From: Eurosta solidaginis
Taxonomy: Eukaryota > Arthropoda > Insecta > Diptera > Tephritidae
Assembly: GCF_040869045.1 (NCBI RefSeq)
Contig: NC_090323.1
Location: 271,068,392-271,132,391, forward strand
Reading direction: 5' to 3'
DNA length: 64,000 nt
The notes below the pieces were generated by a model. It saw only the letters and a list, made by a program, of their open reading frames with translations. It had not been told where the DNA came from and did not search any database. Below, one piece after another: positions 1 through 11,220 of the stretch. Each line of letters opens with the position of its first letter. Within the stretch, counting starts at the first letter, position 1. The translations under genes and the position numbers were made by a program.

Positions 1-585
1 CTCAAAATTCTTATTTTTCAATTCCTTCGGAGAGGGCTTGTTCTTAGTTTACCATTGCTTTGCTGCCTATATTAAAACTGTAGGAACCACAAAAAATAAG
101 ATTCAATTAGAGATGTAGGACATGTTTACCCCACGTCAAAATGTTTATTGATTAATATAAAACAGTTTGTTTTTGTGGTTTGTGCAGAATAAATATGAGC
201 GTATGTAGGGATAAATTAAATTATTAGGGTAAACGATATCCACCAAATGCCCATCGGATCTAATTTCAAATAAATGAATGATTTGTTTGTAAAGGGAAAT
301 ATCCATGACAAGTAAGAAAACAAACACAAGTTGTGAATTTAATGAACACAAAAGCCATAAACACGAGAGTACTTGGAAAATGGCTTTTATAGTTTGTTTT
401 AATGTAATAAAGCACGAAAGCGCTTTGAGAAAATTACAACACAGCAAACTTTCTTGGAGTGTGATAGTTGATAATGATTTTGAAAGTAAAGCTGCCGCTC
501 TCCTTTTATTATGTGTTATGTGGTGTTACTGTTGAATTAAAAATGGAACGTTGAGCACTTTCGAGCATAGATTTTCGAAAGATGG
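1..585. other. No recognised feature
   Basis: AT-rich sequence with short chance open frames only. I see no repeat of the families found elsewhere in the window. Confidence 0.6.
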
Positions 586-735
586 ACATATCATCTGCCG
601 TTCGGAATCGGCATAAAACACGTTGGTGCCGGCCCGCCAATTTGTATGAAAAAATAAAAAGGAGTACGACGCAAATTGGAAGAGAAAATCAGCCTAAGAT
701 CTCTTCGATGGTTATCCTTCCCATTGTCGCATTAG
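586..735 (+). repeat. SINE fragment (3' half)
   Basis: This matches the 3' part of the tRNA-derived SINE seen complete at 8715-9082: the segment reading CATCTGCCGTTCGGAATCGG, then the conserved AATTTGTA and GCACGACGCAAATTGGAAGA-like blocks (here one base differs), ending near CTCTTCGATGGTTATCC. The tRNA-like head and the poly(A)-like tail are missing. Confidence 0.85.
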
Positions 736-790
736 CTATTTATCTTATTTTTTGCATCTGTGTAAAGGAACAAGCTGACAAACGCGGTGA

Positions 791-1000
791 AGCTCTAAAA
801 AAAAAACAACAACGGCGCTATGTCAACACCTGATCGCCAACAAACTCACAGCTGATTTTGCGAACCCTAGCATTTTGGATGTTGAGAGAAGAGAAAAAAG
901 ACGGACGACACTGGAAAGTCTCCGAATTCAACAGCAGCTGACAAACGTAATGAACTTTAAAGAAGACGTGGACACACAAATAGCGCTTACACAGCTGTGA
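791..1000 (+). CDS. Unassigned open frame, possible 3' exon or TE remnant
   Basis: An open frame without an ATG runs from just after a stop at 788 to a TGA at 998-1000, about 69 codons. From about codon 14 it has a coding-like, charged, probably helical character (segments such as NKLTADFANPSILDVERREK and TLESLRIQQQLTNVMNFKED). An AATAAAC-type polyadenylation signal lies just downstream near 1010. It follows the SINE fragment directly. I do not recognise the protein; it could be the end of a host gene or a degraded transposon-encoded DNA-binding protein. Confidence 0.25.
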   Translation, partial: SSKKKTTTALCQHLIANKLTADFANPSILDVERREKRRTTLESLRIQQQLTNVMNFKEDVDTQIALTQL

Positions 1001-1187
1001 TTAAATATACAAATAAACAATAACATAAAAACAATATATAATGTTTTTGTAATTAAAAAAAAAAAAACAAAAACAATTTTTTAAATTAATATAAGTTCAG
1101 TTTGGGATGTTAATTTTTATGTCCATTTATTGTGTTGTATTCTTACATTTCCTTTTGTATTTTCTGTTTCTGCTTTAAAATAAATGT

Positions 1188-1389
1188 AGACCTTCCTGAG
1201 AATGACGCGAAAGCGCCGAAATGCATAGAAGGAAAAAGTGAAAACTTTCGTTTTTTCTTTATCAAACCATCGGCCGAAGCAGCTCCTACCCAGCAAACAA
1301 TTTACAAAGAGTTTGACCCAACTAATAAAAATGCGAAATTCTACAAATCCCTAAACGCTCGACCGGCTAGTTATGGCGTCGTCCGTTAA
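1188..1389 (+). CDS. Unassigned open frame, possible terminal exon
   Basis: An open frame follows an acceptor-like TTTCTGTTTCTGC...AATGTAG and continues for about 67 codons to a TAA at 1387-1389. The residues (for example DLPENDAKAPKCIEGKSEN and IYKEFDPTNKNAKFYKSLNA) look more like real protein than the surrounding chance frames. No domain is recognised and no matching upstream exon is visible. Confidence 0.2.
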
Positions 1390-1872
1390 GTTAATGTTAA
1401 AATTTAGGACTTATTCATGACTTTGCTATTACTCCAAATGTTTGCTGGGAAAAATAAGCCAAACACAATATATACATAAATGGAAGAACATTATTTCTTG
1501 GGGGTGGAAAATTGTGACTAATAATTATATCTTTGGCCAATTGGGTAATTAAATGTTTGCAAGCTATGGAATTTTGTCGCCTCTGCGTGCTCGCAATTTG
1601 CTCAGCAGGTGTTCCTTGGCTCATTCATATCAAGACCATAAAGCGTACGAATATTCATATAAACAACTTTCAGACAAAATAGAGAAGCAACCAGCGAATA
1701 TATTTAATGCACTTTTAATAGCAAATTAACGTATGATTCACACAGCGTCACTAATGGAATACTAACAAATATAAATATCGTTAATTTAATAGAATAGATT
1801 TAACAAGACTCAAGACTTGCTCTGAATAGTTCACTTAACTATGGCGAAAACAGCAAAAAAAAAGGATGTATA
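1390..1872. other. No recognised feature
   Basis: AT-rich sequence; nothing supported. GATGTATA at 1865-1872 is the left target-site copy of the next SINE. Confidence 0.5.
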
Positions 1873-2168
1873 AAAAAATATAAAGAAGGCGCGATATACC
1901 TTCGAAGTGAGTTTAAGCCGAGCTCCTCTTCCAATATGCGTCGTGCTCTATTTTAATTTTTTCTACAAATTGGCGGGACGGGACAAGTTTTACGCCGACT
2001 CTCCGCGGCATCTGCAAGTCAGATGGGATCTCACTGAGAAGCTGTTCACGGCAGAAATACACTAGAGTATTTGCCAAATCAGTGATGTTGCTTTGTCCGG
2101 GAATCGAACCCAGGATTTTCGGTATGGTAGGCGGGGCATTCTCCCACCACAACACGGCGGCCACTAGC
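1873..2168 (-). mobile_element. tRNA-derived SINE copy with target duplication
   Basis: Read on the - strand this starts with the GGCCGCCGTGTTGTGGTGGGAG head (tRNA A-box-like), has a B-box-like GGGTTCGATTCCCGG, and continues with the family body to CGCGCCTT. It is flanked by GATGTATA at 1865-1872 and 2169-2176, a direct repeat consistent with LINE-mediated insertion. It has an internal deletion in the middle compared with the copy at 8715-9082. Confidence 0.85.
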
Positions 2169-2192
2169 GATGTATATTAGAACAAAAAATTA

Positions 2193-2302
2193 TATTGAAA
2201 ACGGCACAACGCCGAAACTGGTTTGTCTCCGAACCAAATTTGGCTAGGGATGACAGATAATCGATCAATAATCCATCAATCAATAATCCACCTGTCAGAA
2301 AA
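2193..2302 (+). repeat. Interspersed repeat, member 1 of a pair
   Basis: Contains GGCACAACGCCGAAAC, CAAATTTGGCTAGGGATGAC and a degenerate CCTGTCAG tail. It aligns by eye with 15976-16087 over about 110 bases with many substitutions. It is possibly the 3' end of a LINE family; the family is not identified. Confidence 0.5.
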
Positions 2303-3972
2303 ACAACAAAAGCTATTACAAAAACGCGAACAAAAAATTTCGTGAATTTTTGTACTGAATTTTCTGGATGGATAAGGACAACCATATAAAAAGTTGAATA
2401 ATATTGCTTAGGGCGCATAAGAACAATACGTGATAGCTGAATTGTCAGTTGCAGATAAAAATTGTCAGTTCAAATATTAAGCTGAAAAAAGGTGATTAAA
2501 GAATCAACAACTAGCATTGGAACTAGCGTAAGTATTACGGTTGAAAACGTTTACATATTTTAACAAGGTCGATCCAATTAATTTATCGGATCCTTTGGAA
2601 AAAGATCAAAAACGACTCGAATTCGGGCTACTACGTGAATTTGGTTTGGTTTTCACTAGAACACCTTTGACTACTTACTTGGCAATATCAAAGAAAATGG
2701 ACGTCAAATGCGTTTGCCGTCCAATTTGCCTTCAAAGTAACAATTAAATTGACCAATAAGTGAAAACTACAGTTGCCCGACGGTATGGCAAATATGACAT
2801 TTAAATATCATTTGCCAGCATGTTGGGAATTTATTTTCGTTCTTCAACTGCGTCCCATCAAAATATAATGCCAAAGCGTGCTTAACAATCAGAAATATTG
2901 AAATGGATAGTGAAATAAATGAACACAAAATTTGACCGTGGCTTTGACCACGCATTGCTTTATAAACTTCGAAGCAGTCTTGTGTCATAATGGAAACGCT
3001 TTCGATCCCAACTGACCAGCTGGTCAACATTCATTTTGACCTAATCAAAACCAAACATATACTCGATTTTAATTTTAAACATCATCAAAACGACTCCATT
3101 CATTTGACCAGACCCTTACACCAACATCGCAGAAATTTCGAGTTATTTACTAAAACCGTTCCGCGTATCGACGTTTACGACCTTTTTTTTTTCAAATTAT
3201 AGCGCATTTCGGCACTCTATTCTCGGAAAGTTTTGGAATGTTCGAGTAAAATAATTAAATAAAGTGTCATTCGATGACAATAAAGGCCCTATTCTTTCTA
3301 AAGGAAAACTAGTTCTAAAATATGAATGTATAATGAAAGCGTACTACTTCGTGACCTTCACTGGTGGGCGGTAACAGCAAACGATTTAAGTACATTTCTA
3401 TATGTGTAAACGTATCTCTCAAGCTATTTTCAGACTATGATTCTGTGGAGATCTTATTAAATGAAGAATCAAGAGAAGAAAATTACCTTTTACTTAAGTA
3501 TAAACATTGCACCAGACATTAGCACCGACTCTATTAAGATATGGCTCATTTTCACTGATGGTTTGCAAAATAAAATAGGGGAACAAAAATGTGGTATGGC
3601 CTGTGTTTTCTGCATTAACGGAGACTTTTCCAAAAAACTTAATAATATCAGTAACCGCTTTAAGCAGAAAATATATATTCCTAAAGAAAATTACCTCACA
3701 AGCTACTTATTTTGCTATTGTTGTAAAATAGATCTTGTGAATTGTGGTCATGGTGAATTGACCAAATAAAGTAAATTTTGAACAATTTTTGTCAATAATA
3801 TAACAACAAAAAAGAGAGCCTAGAGTTTAAATCTTAAATTTAAATACACCGAAGTGCATAAATATATCGGTGATTCCGTTGCAGCTGCACAAATTCCGAA
3901 AATTTCAGTAAAATGATGTCCATTTCCTTTGCATCATCCTACAGCGATTCATTTTTCTCTTCCTCTGAGTCA
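2303..3972. other. No supported gene
   Basis: Mostly AT-rich. Open frames at 2541-2747 (68 codons) and 3461-3769 (102 codons) exist, but I see no domain, splice context or repeat identity that supports them. Confidence 0.5.
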
Positions 3973-3980
3973 CTTTCTAT

Positions 3981-4600
3981 TAGGGCTGTGAACTGCATCC
4001 GGATTTTTCAACTATCCGGATAAACCGGATAATCGAATAACCGGATAGCTAAGCAAAAAATCCGGCTATCCGGATATCCGGATTCATAACTGGTAAATCC
4101 GGATATCCGCTGTTCGGCTATCCGGATATCCGCTGTTCGGCTATCCGGATACGTAAACGGAAAATCCGGATATCCGTCTGTCCGGATACTGGAATATAAA
4201 AGTTGAATATCTGCATATCAGAATTGAACGAAGCAAACATCGAAAAATTATTCACAAAATATGTTTGTAGATTATTAAATTAACGTCAAAATTAAAAGGC
4301 TACAATTTTACAAACAAGTGAAAATAAGAACAGTGCCAGTTGTTTATATTGTGAAAAAACACTTAGTTGATTTAAATGTCCCACGAATTTATTGTTATTA
4401 ATAATAAATAAAATTATATATGGTACATTAATTTGTTGCTTTCACTGGATATCCAAAAATGCGGTTATTAACCGGATCTTCACAAATCCGGATATCCGGA
4501 TAGTTTCACAAACGAATATTAACGGATATCCATGCCGTCCAGATTTTATCCGTGTCAACGGATATCCGGATATTCGAATATGTGGATAGTCCCAGCCCTA
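3981..4600. mobile_element. hAT-type MITE with 8-bp target duplication
   Basis: The 620-bp element begins TAGGGCTGTGA and ends TCCCAGCCCTA, whose reverse complement is TAGGGCTGGGA. It is flanked by perfect 8-bp direct repeats CTTTCTAT at 3973-3980 and 4601-4608. An 8-bp duplication is the hallmark of hAT transposition. No transposase frame is present. Subterminal regions on both sides are crowded with CCGGATATCCGG-like palindromic motifs, which in autonomous hATs are transposase-binding sites. Confidence 0.92.
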
Positions 4601-4608
4601 CTTTCTAT

Positions 4609-5033
4609 GTTTCTTTCATCTGTGAGCAGATTTGTATTGAAAGTAAATTTTCTTTCCTGTCCGAAAACCTACAATCACCTATAGGGCCTACGTAAATTGA
4701 CTGCAATTACAAACTATTGTATTTAGAAAAATATTTTTCATAGAAAATAAAGAAATACAGTATATTGCTATTGCAATTTGCAAACCCACAAACCAGTATA
4801 TATACAGTATTTGGCCATATACCGCTAAGAATAATGTATGAAGGAACTTGTACTAAGACCTTTTATAATGCATTGCCTTTTCTTCAACTGTTTGATCACC
4901 AATTGAGGACGTACAAATGTAGGTGAGTACTTTTTCATGCAAGTACCTTTTATATGGCATATTGGGAACACTTATTTAGAACAATGACAATTTTCGGAAC
5001 AGCGATGTTGAAATATTTGTCATTTGCTTTTTT
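4609..5033. other. No recognised feature
   Basis: AT-rich sequence with no supported gene or repeat. Confidence 0.5.
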
Positions 5034-6075
5034 TATACTCAGCGTGCTTTGCACACATAGTATATTAACTTTGATTGGATAACGGTTGGTTGTACAGGTA
5101 TAAAGGAATCGAGATAGATATAGACTTCCATATATCAAAATAATCAGGATCGAAAAAAAATTTGATTGAGCCATGTCCGTCCGTCCGTCCGTCCGTTAAC
5201 ACGATAACTTAAGTAAATATGGAGATATCCTCACCAAATTTGGTACACGAGCTTATCTGCACCCAGAATAGATTGGTATTGAAAATGAGCGAAATCGGAT
5301 GATAACCACGCCCACTTTTTATATATATATAGTTACTCACAAAAATAAGTACACACTTGGTTTATGCTGAAAAAAACTCAAATGCAGTGGCTCACAGATT
5401 AATTGATAGTTTTCATCTAAAATATCGCAAATTCCCTAACAGAAGCCATATTCAAAAAAATTGTCAAAGGTTATTCAAAAGTAGGGAGAATTAATAAAAA
5501 TTTCAAAAATGACCATCAAAATATTCAAATTTTTTTCCAGACTTGTGATCTTAACAAAATTCGGCAGAGAGGTTGCCTTTACAATAAGGAATGCTTTGAA
5601 GAAAAATTAACGAAATCGGTTAAGGACCACGCCCACTTTTATATAAAAGATATTTAAAAGGGTCGTGGACGAAAATAATAAGCTATATCTTAGCGAAAAA
5701 GAGCTTTGTGTCAATAGAATTTTGCTTTCTAAATTGAATTATAACATTAAATTGGAAAATACTAAAATTTGGAAAATGGGTGTGGCACCGCCCCTTTTAT
5801 GAATAAGCAATTTTCTATGTTTCGGGAGCCATAACTCGAAGAAAAATTAACATATCGTAATGAAATTGTGTACACACATTTTCCTTATAGCAGAAAATAT
5901 TTCTAGTAAAAATGGACGGGATCGGTTAAAGACCACGGCAACTTAGATATAAAACAAGTTTAAAAGGGTCGTTCGTAGACTAGAATAAAAAGATATAACT
6001 TAGCAAAAAATAGTTTTGAATCAATGATATTTCACTTATCGAGTTAAATTTTTGTGTGAATATTTTGAGGTGGCT
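5034..6075 (-). repeat. mini-me/INE-1-like repeat with GTCC microsatellite, reverse copy
   Basis: Read on the - strand the 3' end is the family terminus GCTGAGTATAAAA. Inside are (GTCC)n at 5176-5198 and conserved blocks GTGGGCGTGG and GGGCGGTGCCAC-like, shared with the copies at 10033, 25072 and 55967. The palindromic GTTCGGGTGTAACCGAAC head is absent, so this copy is 5' truncated near 6075. These repeats look like the mini-me/DINE-1 Helitron-derived class, which carries a GTCY microsatellite; that assignment is from recall. Confidence 0.75.
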
Positions 6076-6156
6076 TTATATTAATTCAACTATGTGATAT
6101 TTGAGCGCGTTTGATTGGTACTAGAATAGTGGGGTAGACTATACATTAATGGACCA

Positions 6157-6184
6157 GGGGGAGGGGGTTGGGGTGGTGTGAGGG
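6157..6184 (+). other. Possible G-quadruplex tract
   Basis: Four closely spaced G runs (GGGGGAGGGGGTTGGGG followed after 8 bases by GGG) stand out in AT-rich surroundings. Only base pattern supports this. Confidence 0.4.
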
Positions 6185-6987
6185 ATGATCGGCCCCTTCT
6201 AAAAACACCACCCCCAAACACAGGAGGCTTATATTCACAATTTAATATTAAAGTTACCGAAAAAATGCAAGAAAACGCAGTGAATTGAGCAAATATGGTG
6301 CTACCAGACATTAAAATATGTATAAATAAAAAACGACACAATTTGTTTTAAGGCTTATATGTGCGATATCGCGCTTTTTTAATTAAAAAATTTTAATTTT
6401 TTATGAAATAAACGCAAATTATTTAAAAGAAGCGCCGCAGGCGAAAATTTGAATAAAAAATCACGCTTTCCTATTTGGTACTATTTATAACATTTTTCAT
6501 TCGTTGGTACTATTTAAAGCATCTGGTAGCATCAAGCAAGCAGTAAATTAGATAAAATGGTTGTATGCTTGTGTTCGCGGAAAGTTAACAAATAAATTAT
6601 TAAGTTTTACACTAATACGTAAATTTAAACATAAGAAAATAATTGTTTGTTGTTTTATAAACATTATAGAGTGTACTTATGTATAAAATTCTTATGAAAG
6701 TAATCGTATGTAGATAGAAAGTGATAGTTATACCATGGTAACTTTAACAACTAGTTACTAGTAAATTGTTAATAACAATTAAAAATTTCTCACTGATTCT
6801 CGTTGGGGAACTCCCTGAGAACCTATATGCAAAATTTCAAAGGTCAAACCCCTTTGGTTTACGAATAAAACCAATTGGTCCCTTAATATATAGCCAACCC
6901 GAAAAGTGTGTGCACACTCAGCAAGACTGCATTCATTTGAATATTTATTCTGTGTTAAAAAATTTGTTTAAAAAAATGTGGTGGCTT
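6185..6987. other. No supported gene
   Basis: AT-rich sequence with short chance frames; nothing recognised. Confidence 0.5.
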
Positions 6988-7042
6988 GTCATTTTTCACC
7001 ATGATTCAATTACTAGAGGTTTGTTCTTCAGACAGATCTTTG
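6988..7042 (+). repeat. Inverted-repeat partner of 8639-8700
   Basis: GTCATTTTTCACCATGATTC and the following AGGTTTG...CAGACAGAT blocks match the reverse complement of 8639-8700 with scattered differences. The two copies lie about 1.65 kb apart in opposite orientation and could be ends of one element or two copies of a repeat. Confidence 0.5.
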
Positions 7043-7424
7043 GCACTCCCAAATTGAAAAATCTGGACGGGTTGCTTTTACGAAGTAAGGAAAACGGGGA
7101 ATAATTCAATCCCCTTCAGTGAAATTGTTAGACAAGTATCTTTTGTAGTATATTAGTAGTGATAATAAATTTGTAAATGCCAAAAGTGTTTGGGGAAATA
7201 ATTCATTTTCGTCTAAATATTTCGTGTTATGTTGGTTTGGTCCTTCTTTCAGAAATTGTTTAAGAAGAATGAAGAATGCCGTACGTTAGAATTTTATTCA
7301 AAAATGCACTATCTCAAAATTTGTTTCCAGAACTACCTACATGAGCATAAGTTCAATGCATTTTGTCATAACAGGTAGTTAATGAAGAGTATTCTGAGAT
7401 GAATCGTTCTTCAATCTAACTCTA

Positions 7425-7500
7425 ATATAGGGCGGTTTTGTGAAAAATCCTGAATTGGGAAAATTTTGAAAAATATTTTGAGATAGCATGATTTTGAACA
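7425..7500 (+). repeat. GGCGTTTTTGAAAAA-type degenerate tandem repeat
   Basis: Degenerate units of about 27-30 bases (GGGCGGTTTTGTGAAAAATC, then TTTTGAAAAATATTTTGAGA) recur here and at 15780-15860 (reverse), 21460-21600 and 38040-38225. Confidence 0.5.
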
Positions 7501-7881
7501 GGCAGCCGACATTGGGTGATATGCTGCTCAGTAGCCGCAATGAACTGACAAAAACAAAAATAAAATAAAATGGCTTATTGTCTTAGAACTTTATGCCTAC
7601 CTTGACTTTGACAGAAGAGTTAAGCTTTTGTTCGGTCCTGCTACACAGGGAGTAATCACCTTTTTATTCTGAAATTTCGGAAAGCTCTTTTCCGTTAAGT
7701 ATTCATGGAATCGTTCCGGATAAACCGTTAATTTAGAATATTCGGAATACGTTCATTTGTCACTACCTCACGAGGTCCCAATATGCATAATATTCCAAAT
7801 ATAATCCGATTATCCTAATTCTAAAGTGGAGACGAATGTTCCGAACATACGGAATTAATAGAACAGAAGGTCGACTTTTAA

Positions 7882-8213
7882 TACGCGCCCAAAAATAGCG
7901 ATAGAAGTGTCAAAAGACGCGTATTGACCTCGATAACAATAATTCGAAGGCGGAAATTAAAATTTTAGCTCGTTCAAAAGATATTGACGAAAAACTTACC
8001 CTGGCCGGTCCACTAATGAGGTGGGATCAAAATTAAATGCGTGCAATATCCCTTTGTACATAAAATCTTTTTCAGTGCACAAAAACATTACAACAACCAC
8101 ATGAAAATTGCCAAATTCAACTGCAAATATCTCTGGACAGAGATACAATTTTTCTTTTCCGCCTTAGGATTATTGTTGTCGAGGTCACCTCTCTCGATTT
8201 TTTTCGACGCGTA
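7882..8213. mobile_element. TTAA-flanked MITE with about 70-bp TIRs
   Basis: Flanked by TTAA at 7878-7881 and 8214-8217. The ends read TACGCG inwards on both sides, and the arms share GACCTCGAYAACAATAAT and AAGGCGGAAA blocks. The left arm carries an extra 16 bases. TTAA duplication is characteristic of piggyBac-class transposition. There is no coding capacity. The TIR start TACGCG differs from the CCY start usual for piggyBac, so the class is inferred from the target site only. Confidence 0.75.
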
Positions 8214-8638
8214 TTAACAGTAGACTCCTGTTCTAGACTTTTACCCGAATAAGTTAACATGCCCAATGAGTACATTTCGTTATGGCATCTCCATGTGTTT
8301 ACTAATGAATCGATTTAATAGTCGAGGTTTTGACGTTGAACTATGAATTTTGAATTAGTTTAGGTTTCGTATGTTCATAGGTATACGGAAGTGCACGATT
8401 CCTTGGTGTCCGTACTTTTCATAAAACCTATGTTCAGCCACACTAATAGATCATGGCATAGTTAATAAATTCATCATAAAATTAAAATAAATGTTGTAAG
8501 GAATTATGCAGTTAAGTACTTACCGGGTATTTGTAAACTAATTGCTTCCTATTTCTACTACTATTATTTTTCAAAAATTCGCAAAGAAACAACACAGTTA
8601 ACGGATGTCAATTCGATTTGGGATCAAAATGGCTGCAA

Positions 8639-8700
8639 TTGTCAAAAAATGTGTCTGTCGAGCAAACCTCTTGTGATTGAATCATGATTTTTCACTTTAT
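8639..8700 (-). repeat. Inverted-repeat partner of 6988-7042
   Basis: Reverse-complement match to 6988-7042 (AATCATGATTCAAT, AGAGGTTTG and CAGACA blocks). The SINE at 8715 was inserted immediately beyond it. Confidence 0.5.
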
Positions 8701-8714
8701 TTTTAATTGCCAAG

Positions 8715-9082
8715 GTAAAAAAAAAAAAAATAAATGTAAGGCGCGATAACCTCCGAAGAGATCTAAGGCCGAGCTTCTCTTCCAATTTGCGTCGTGCTCC
8801 TCTTGATTTTTCACTACAAATTGGCCGGACGGGACCTACATGTTTTATGCCGACTCCGAACGGCATCTGCAAGGCAGATGAGTTTTCACTGAGAGCTTTT
8901 CATGGCAGAAATACAATCGGAGCGCTTGCCAGACACTGCCGAAGGGCGACCCCGCTTAGAAAAATTTTCTTCTAATTGAAAAATCTTATTTCTAAAATTT
9001 TGATGTTGCTTTGCCCGGGGGTTGAACCCAGGGCATACGGTGTGATAGGCGGAGCACGCTACCATCACACCACGGTGGCCGC
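8715..9082 (-). mobile_element. Complete tRNA-derived SINE with 11-bp target duplication
   Basis: This 368-bp copy is the best reference for the family. On the - strand it starts GCGGCCACCGTGGTGTGATG (A-box-like TGGTGTGATGGTAGCGTGC), then a B-box-like GGGTTCAACCC, a body ending in GAGGTTATCGCGCC, and an A/T-rich poly(A)-like tail. TAATTGCCAAG is duplicated at 8704-8714 and 9083-9093. Internal Pol III promoter boxes and the A-rich tail next to a target duplication define a SINE. Other copies or pieces lie at 586, 1873, 10826, 20690, 31450, 33716, 36113 and 39118. Confidence 0.93.
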
Positions 9083-9093
9083 TAATTGCCAAG

Positions 9094-10032
9094 TAAATAA
9101 AAATATATGATATTAGTGGAAAATTGTAACGAATTGTTTTAAAATTTTTGTGTTTCGCTATAACTGACGCACATTGGGAGCAACAAGAAGATGAAACCTT
9201 CCTCCACCTGCCACCCTCAACTCAGTGATGATCTACTATAACTTGCCCACATCGGCAGAGACGCTGTACCTCCTTGCAGCTTAGCTGAACCTCATCGTCC
9301 AGTTGGAGTTTTCTAGTTCGTGGAGGCTGAGATCACCAGCTGTACGGCCAAATCCCGTCGCCGTGGTATAGAGGTAGTGTCCGCATTGCCTTGGGACCAA
9401 AAGTTCCTCGCCGGCTTAGCAGCTAAAATTTTGGGTGGAAGTTCGGGTTAGCATAAAATGTGCAAGGTTTTTATGTTGTAAAAAATATCTTACTGTTTTT
9501 TTGTTCTTGTTATGAAAGAAAACCAAAATAGAAATATGAGAACAATGAAAATTTTAAAATTTGTTTAAACGTCATTTGCCTCTCACCGCTTTTACGTGAT
9601 AATATTTTTATCATGTGTGTTTATACGTTACTCTGACGAGAACAAAAAATTATTATTATAAGGCCTCGATACGCTGCGATTTTTATGTAGATATATTGTG
9701 CTTGACCTTGCAGCTTATTACTGCATATGGGGGCCTCTAATGATTAATAATTGATAATTAAGTGCCTCTTTAGGCTTTTAACTCCATTTCACAAAGGGAT
9801 TAAGAGTCATACAAGCTGGCTTGCCTAGTGGAATGCTCTATTTTCACAAATTAAATTGAGGGCTAAGTATTTCTTTTATGATGTGCAAAGCTAATTCCGG
9901 TTCATTACGGAGGAGCATTTTCTATTTCATGGTAATATTGCATATTTTATAGCGCCTCAAATAGTTCAGTGCTTAAGAGAAGTGTCATCTCATTTCTACT
10001 AATTCCCACTTTTACAAGGCTTTCAAAAATCA
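9094..10032. other. No supported gene
   Basis: The first part (9170-9440) is less AT-rich than its surroundings but shows no long frame or known repeat. The rest is AT-rich. Confidence 0.5.
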
Positions 10033-10474
10033 CAAGTAAGGAAGGCTAAGTTCGGGTGTAACCGAACATTACATACTCAGCTGCCAAATTACAGCTTGTA
10101 AAACTTTTAAATTGCCTTATTTTAAAAGTGGGCGGTGCCACGCCCATTGTCCAAAATTTTACTAATTTTCTATTCTGCGTCATAAGATCAACCCGCCTAC
10201 CAAGTTTCATCGCTTTATCCGTCTTTGGTAATGAATTATCGCACTTTTTCGGTTTTTCGAAATTTGCGATATAGAAAAAGTAGGCGTGTTTATAGTCTGA
10301 TTTCGTTCATTTTAAATAGCGATCTGAGATGAATGCCCAGGTACTTACATACCAAATGTCATTAAGATACCTCAAAATTTACTCAAGTTCTCGTGTTCAC
10401 GGACAGACGGACGGACGGACGGACGGGCATGGCCAAATGAATTTCTTTTTTCGCCCCCAGATCATTTTGATATA

Positions 10475-11220
10475 CACTGAAAGAAATGGTGCTAGTAAAA
10501 TCAACAAATCGGTTATGTTGTTCTTGACTTAATGGAGATTCGGTGAAATTGATCGAATTATGGTTAATTCGATCGAGTTCCTTGTCAAGCGAAGAAAGTA
10601 GTTTAGTCATTTCAACAGAAGAGAAATTGTCGCTCTTAAGTTAACAAAATTCTGTAAAATTGACAGATTCCTAATCAATCTAACTGATTTTTTTGTTAAC
10701 ACAACTGATCTCACTGGTCATTTCAACAGCGATCAACAGTCAATACATGAGCAAATTTCAAAGAGAATTTTACGCTCACTGCGCTCTCTACTTTGTATTT
10801 ATGTATATATTTACGTATGTATATGACGGCCGCCGTGGTGTGATGGTAGCGAAGACGCTGGGTTCACACCCCGGGCAAAGCAACATAAACATTTTAGAAA
10901 TAAGGTTTTTCAATTAGAAGAAAATTTTCCTAAGCGGGGTTGCCCCTCGGCACTGTTCGGCAAGCACTCCGAGTGTATTTCTGCCATGAAAAGATCTCGG
11001 TGAAAACTTATCTGCCTTGCAAATGCCGCAACATAGGTACTTTCGTACAAAGCTGTCGCAACAACTTTTTTGTTCATTTGACTACTAAAACGGTCAATTA
11101 CGAATCAACGATTTGTGCTCAGTCGATTCAACATCTTATTGCGATGGATAAAAATTGACAGAAATTTCGGTTGAATTGACCCGTATTTCGATTGATTTTA
11201 CCAGTCTATTTCTTTCAGTC
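10475..11220. mobile_element. TIR element inserted in the mini-me-like repeat
   Basis: The ends are inverted repeats of about 29 bases: CACTGAAAGAAATGGTGCTA on the left and GACTGAAAGAAATAGACTGG as reverse complement on the right, both followed by GTAAAATCAA. TATA is present on both sides (10471-10474 and 11221-11224), consistent with a TA or TATA target duplication. There is no transposase. It contains the SINE piece at 10826-11029. A Tc1/mariner-type TA insertion is plausible but not proven. Confidence 0.8.
10826..11029 (+). repeat. SINE fragment nested inside the TIR element
   Basis: Begins GGCCGCCGTGGTGTGATGG and ends near CTTGCAAATGCCG. About 22 bases between the A-box and B-box are deleted (GATGGTAGCGAAGACGCTGG), and the last ~130 bases of the SINE are missing. 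It is third-level nesting. Confidence 0.88.
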
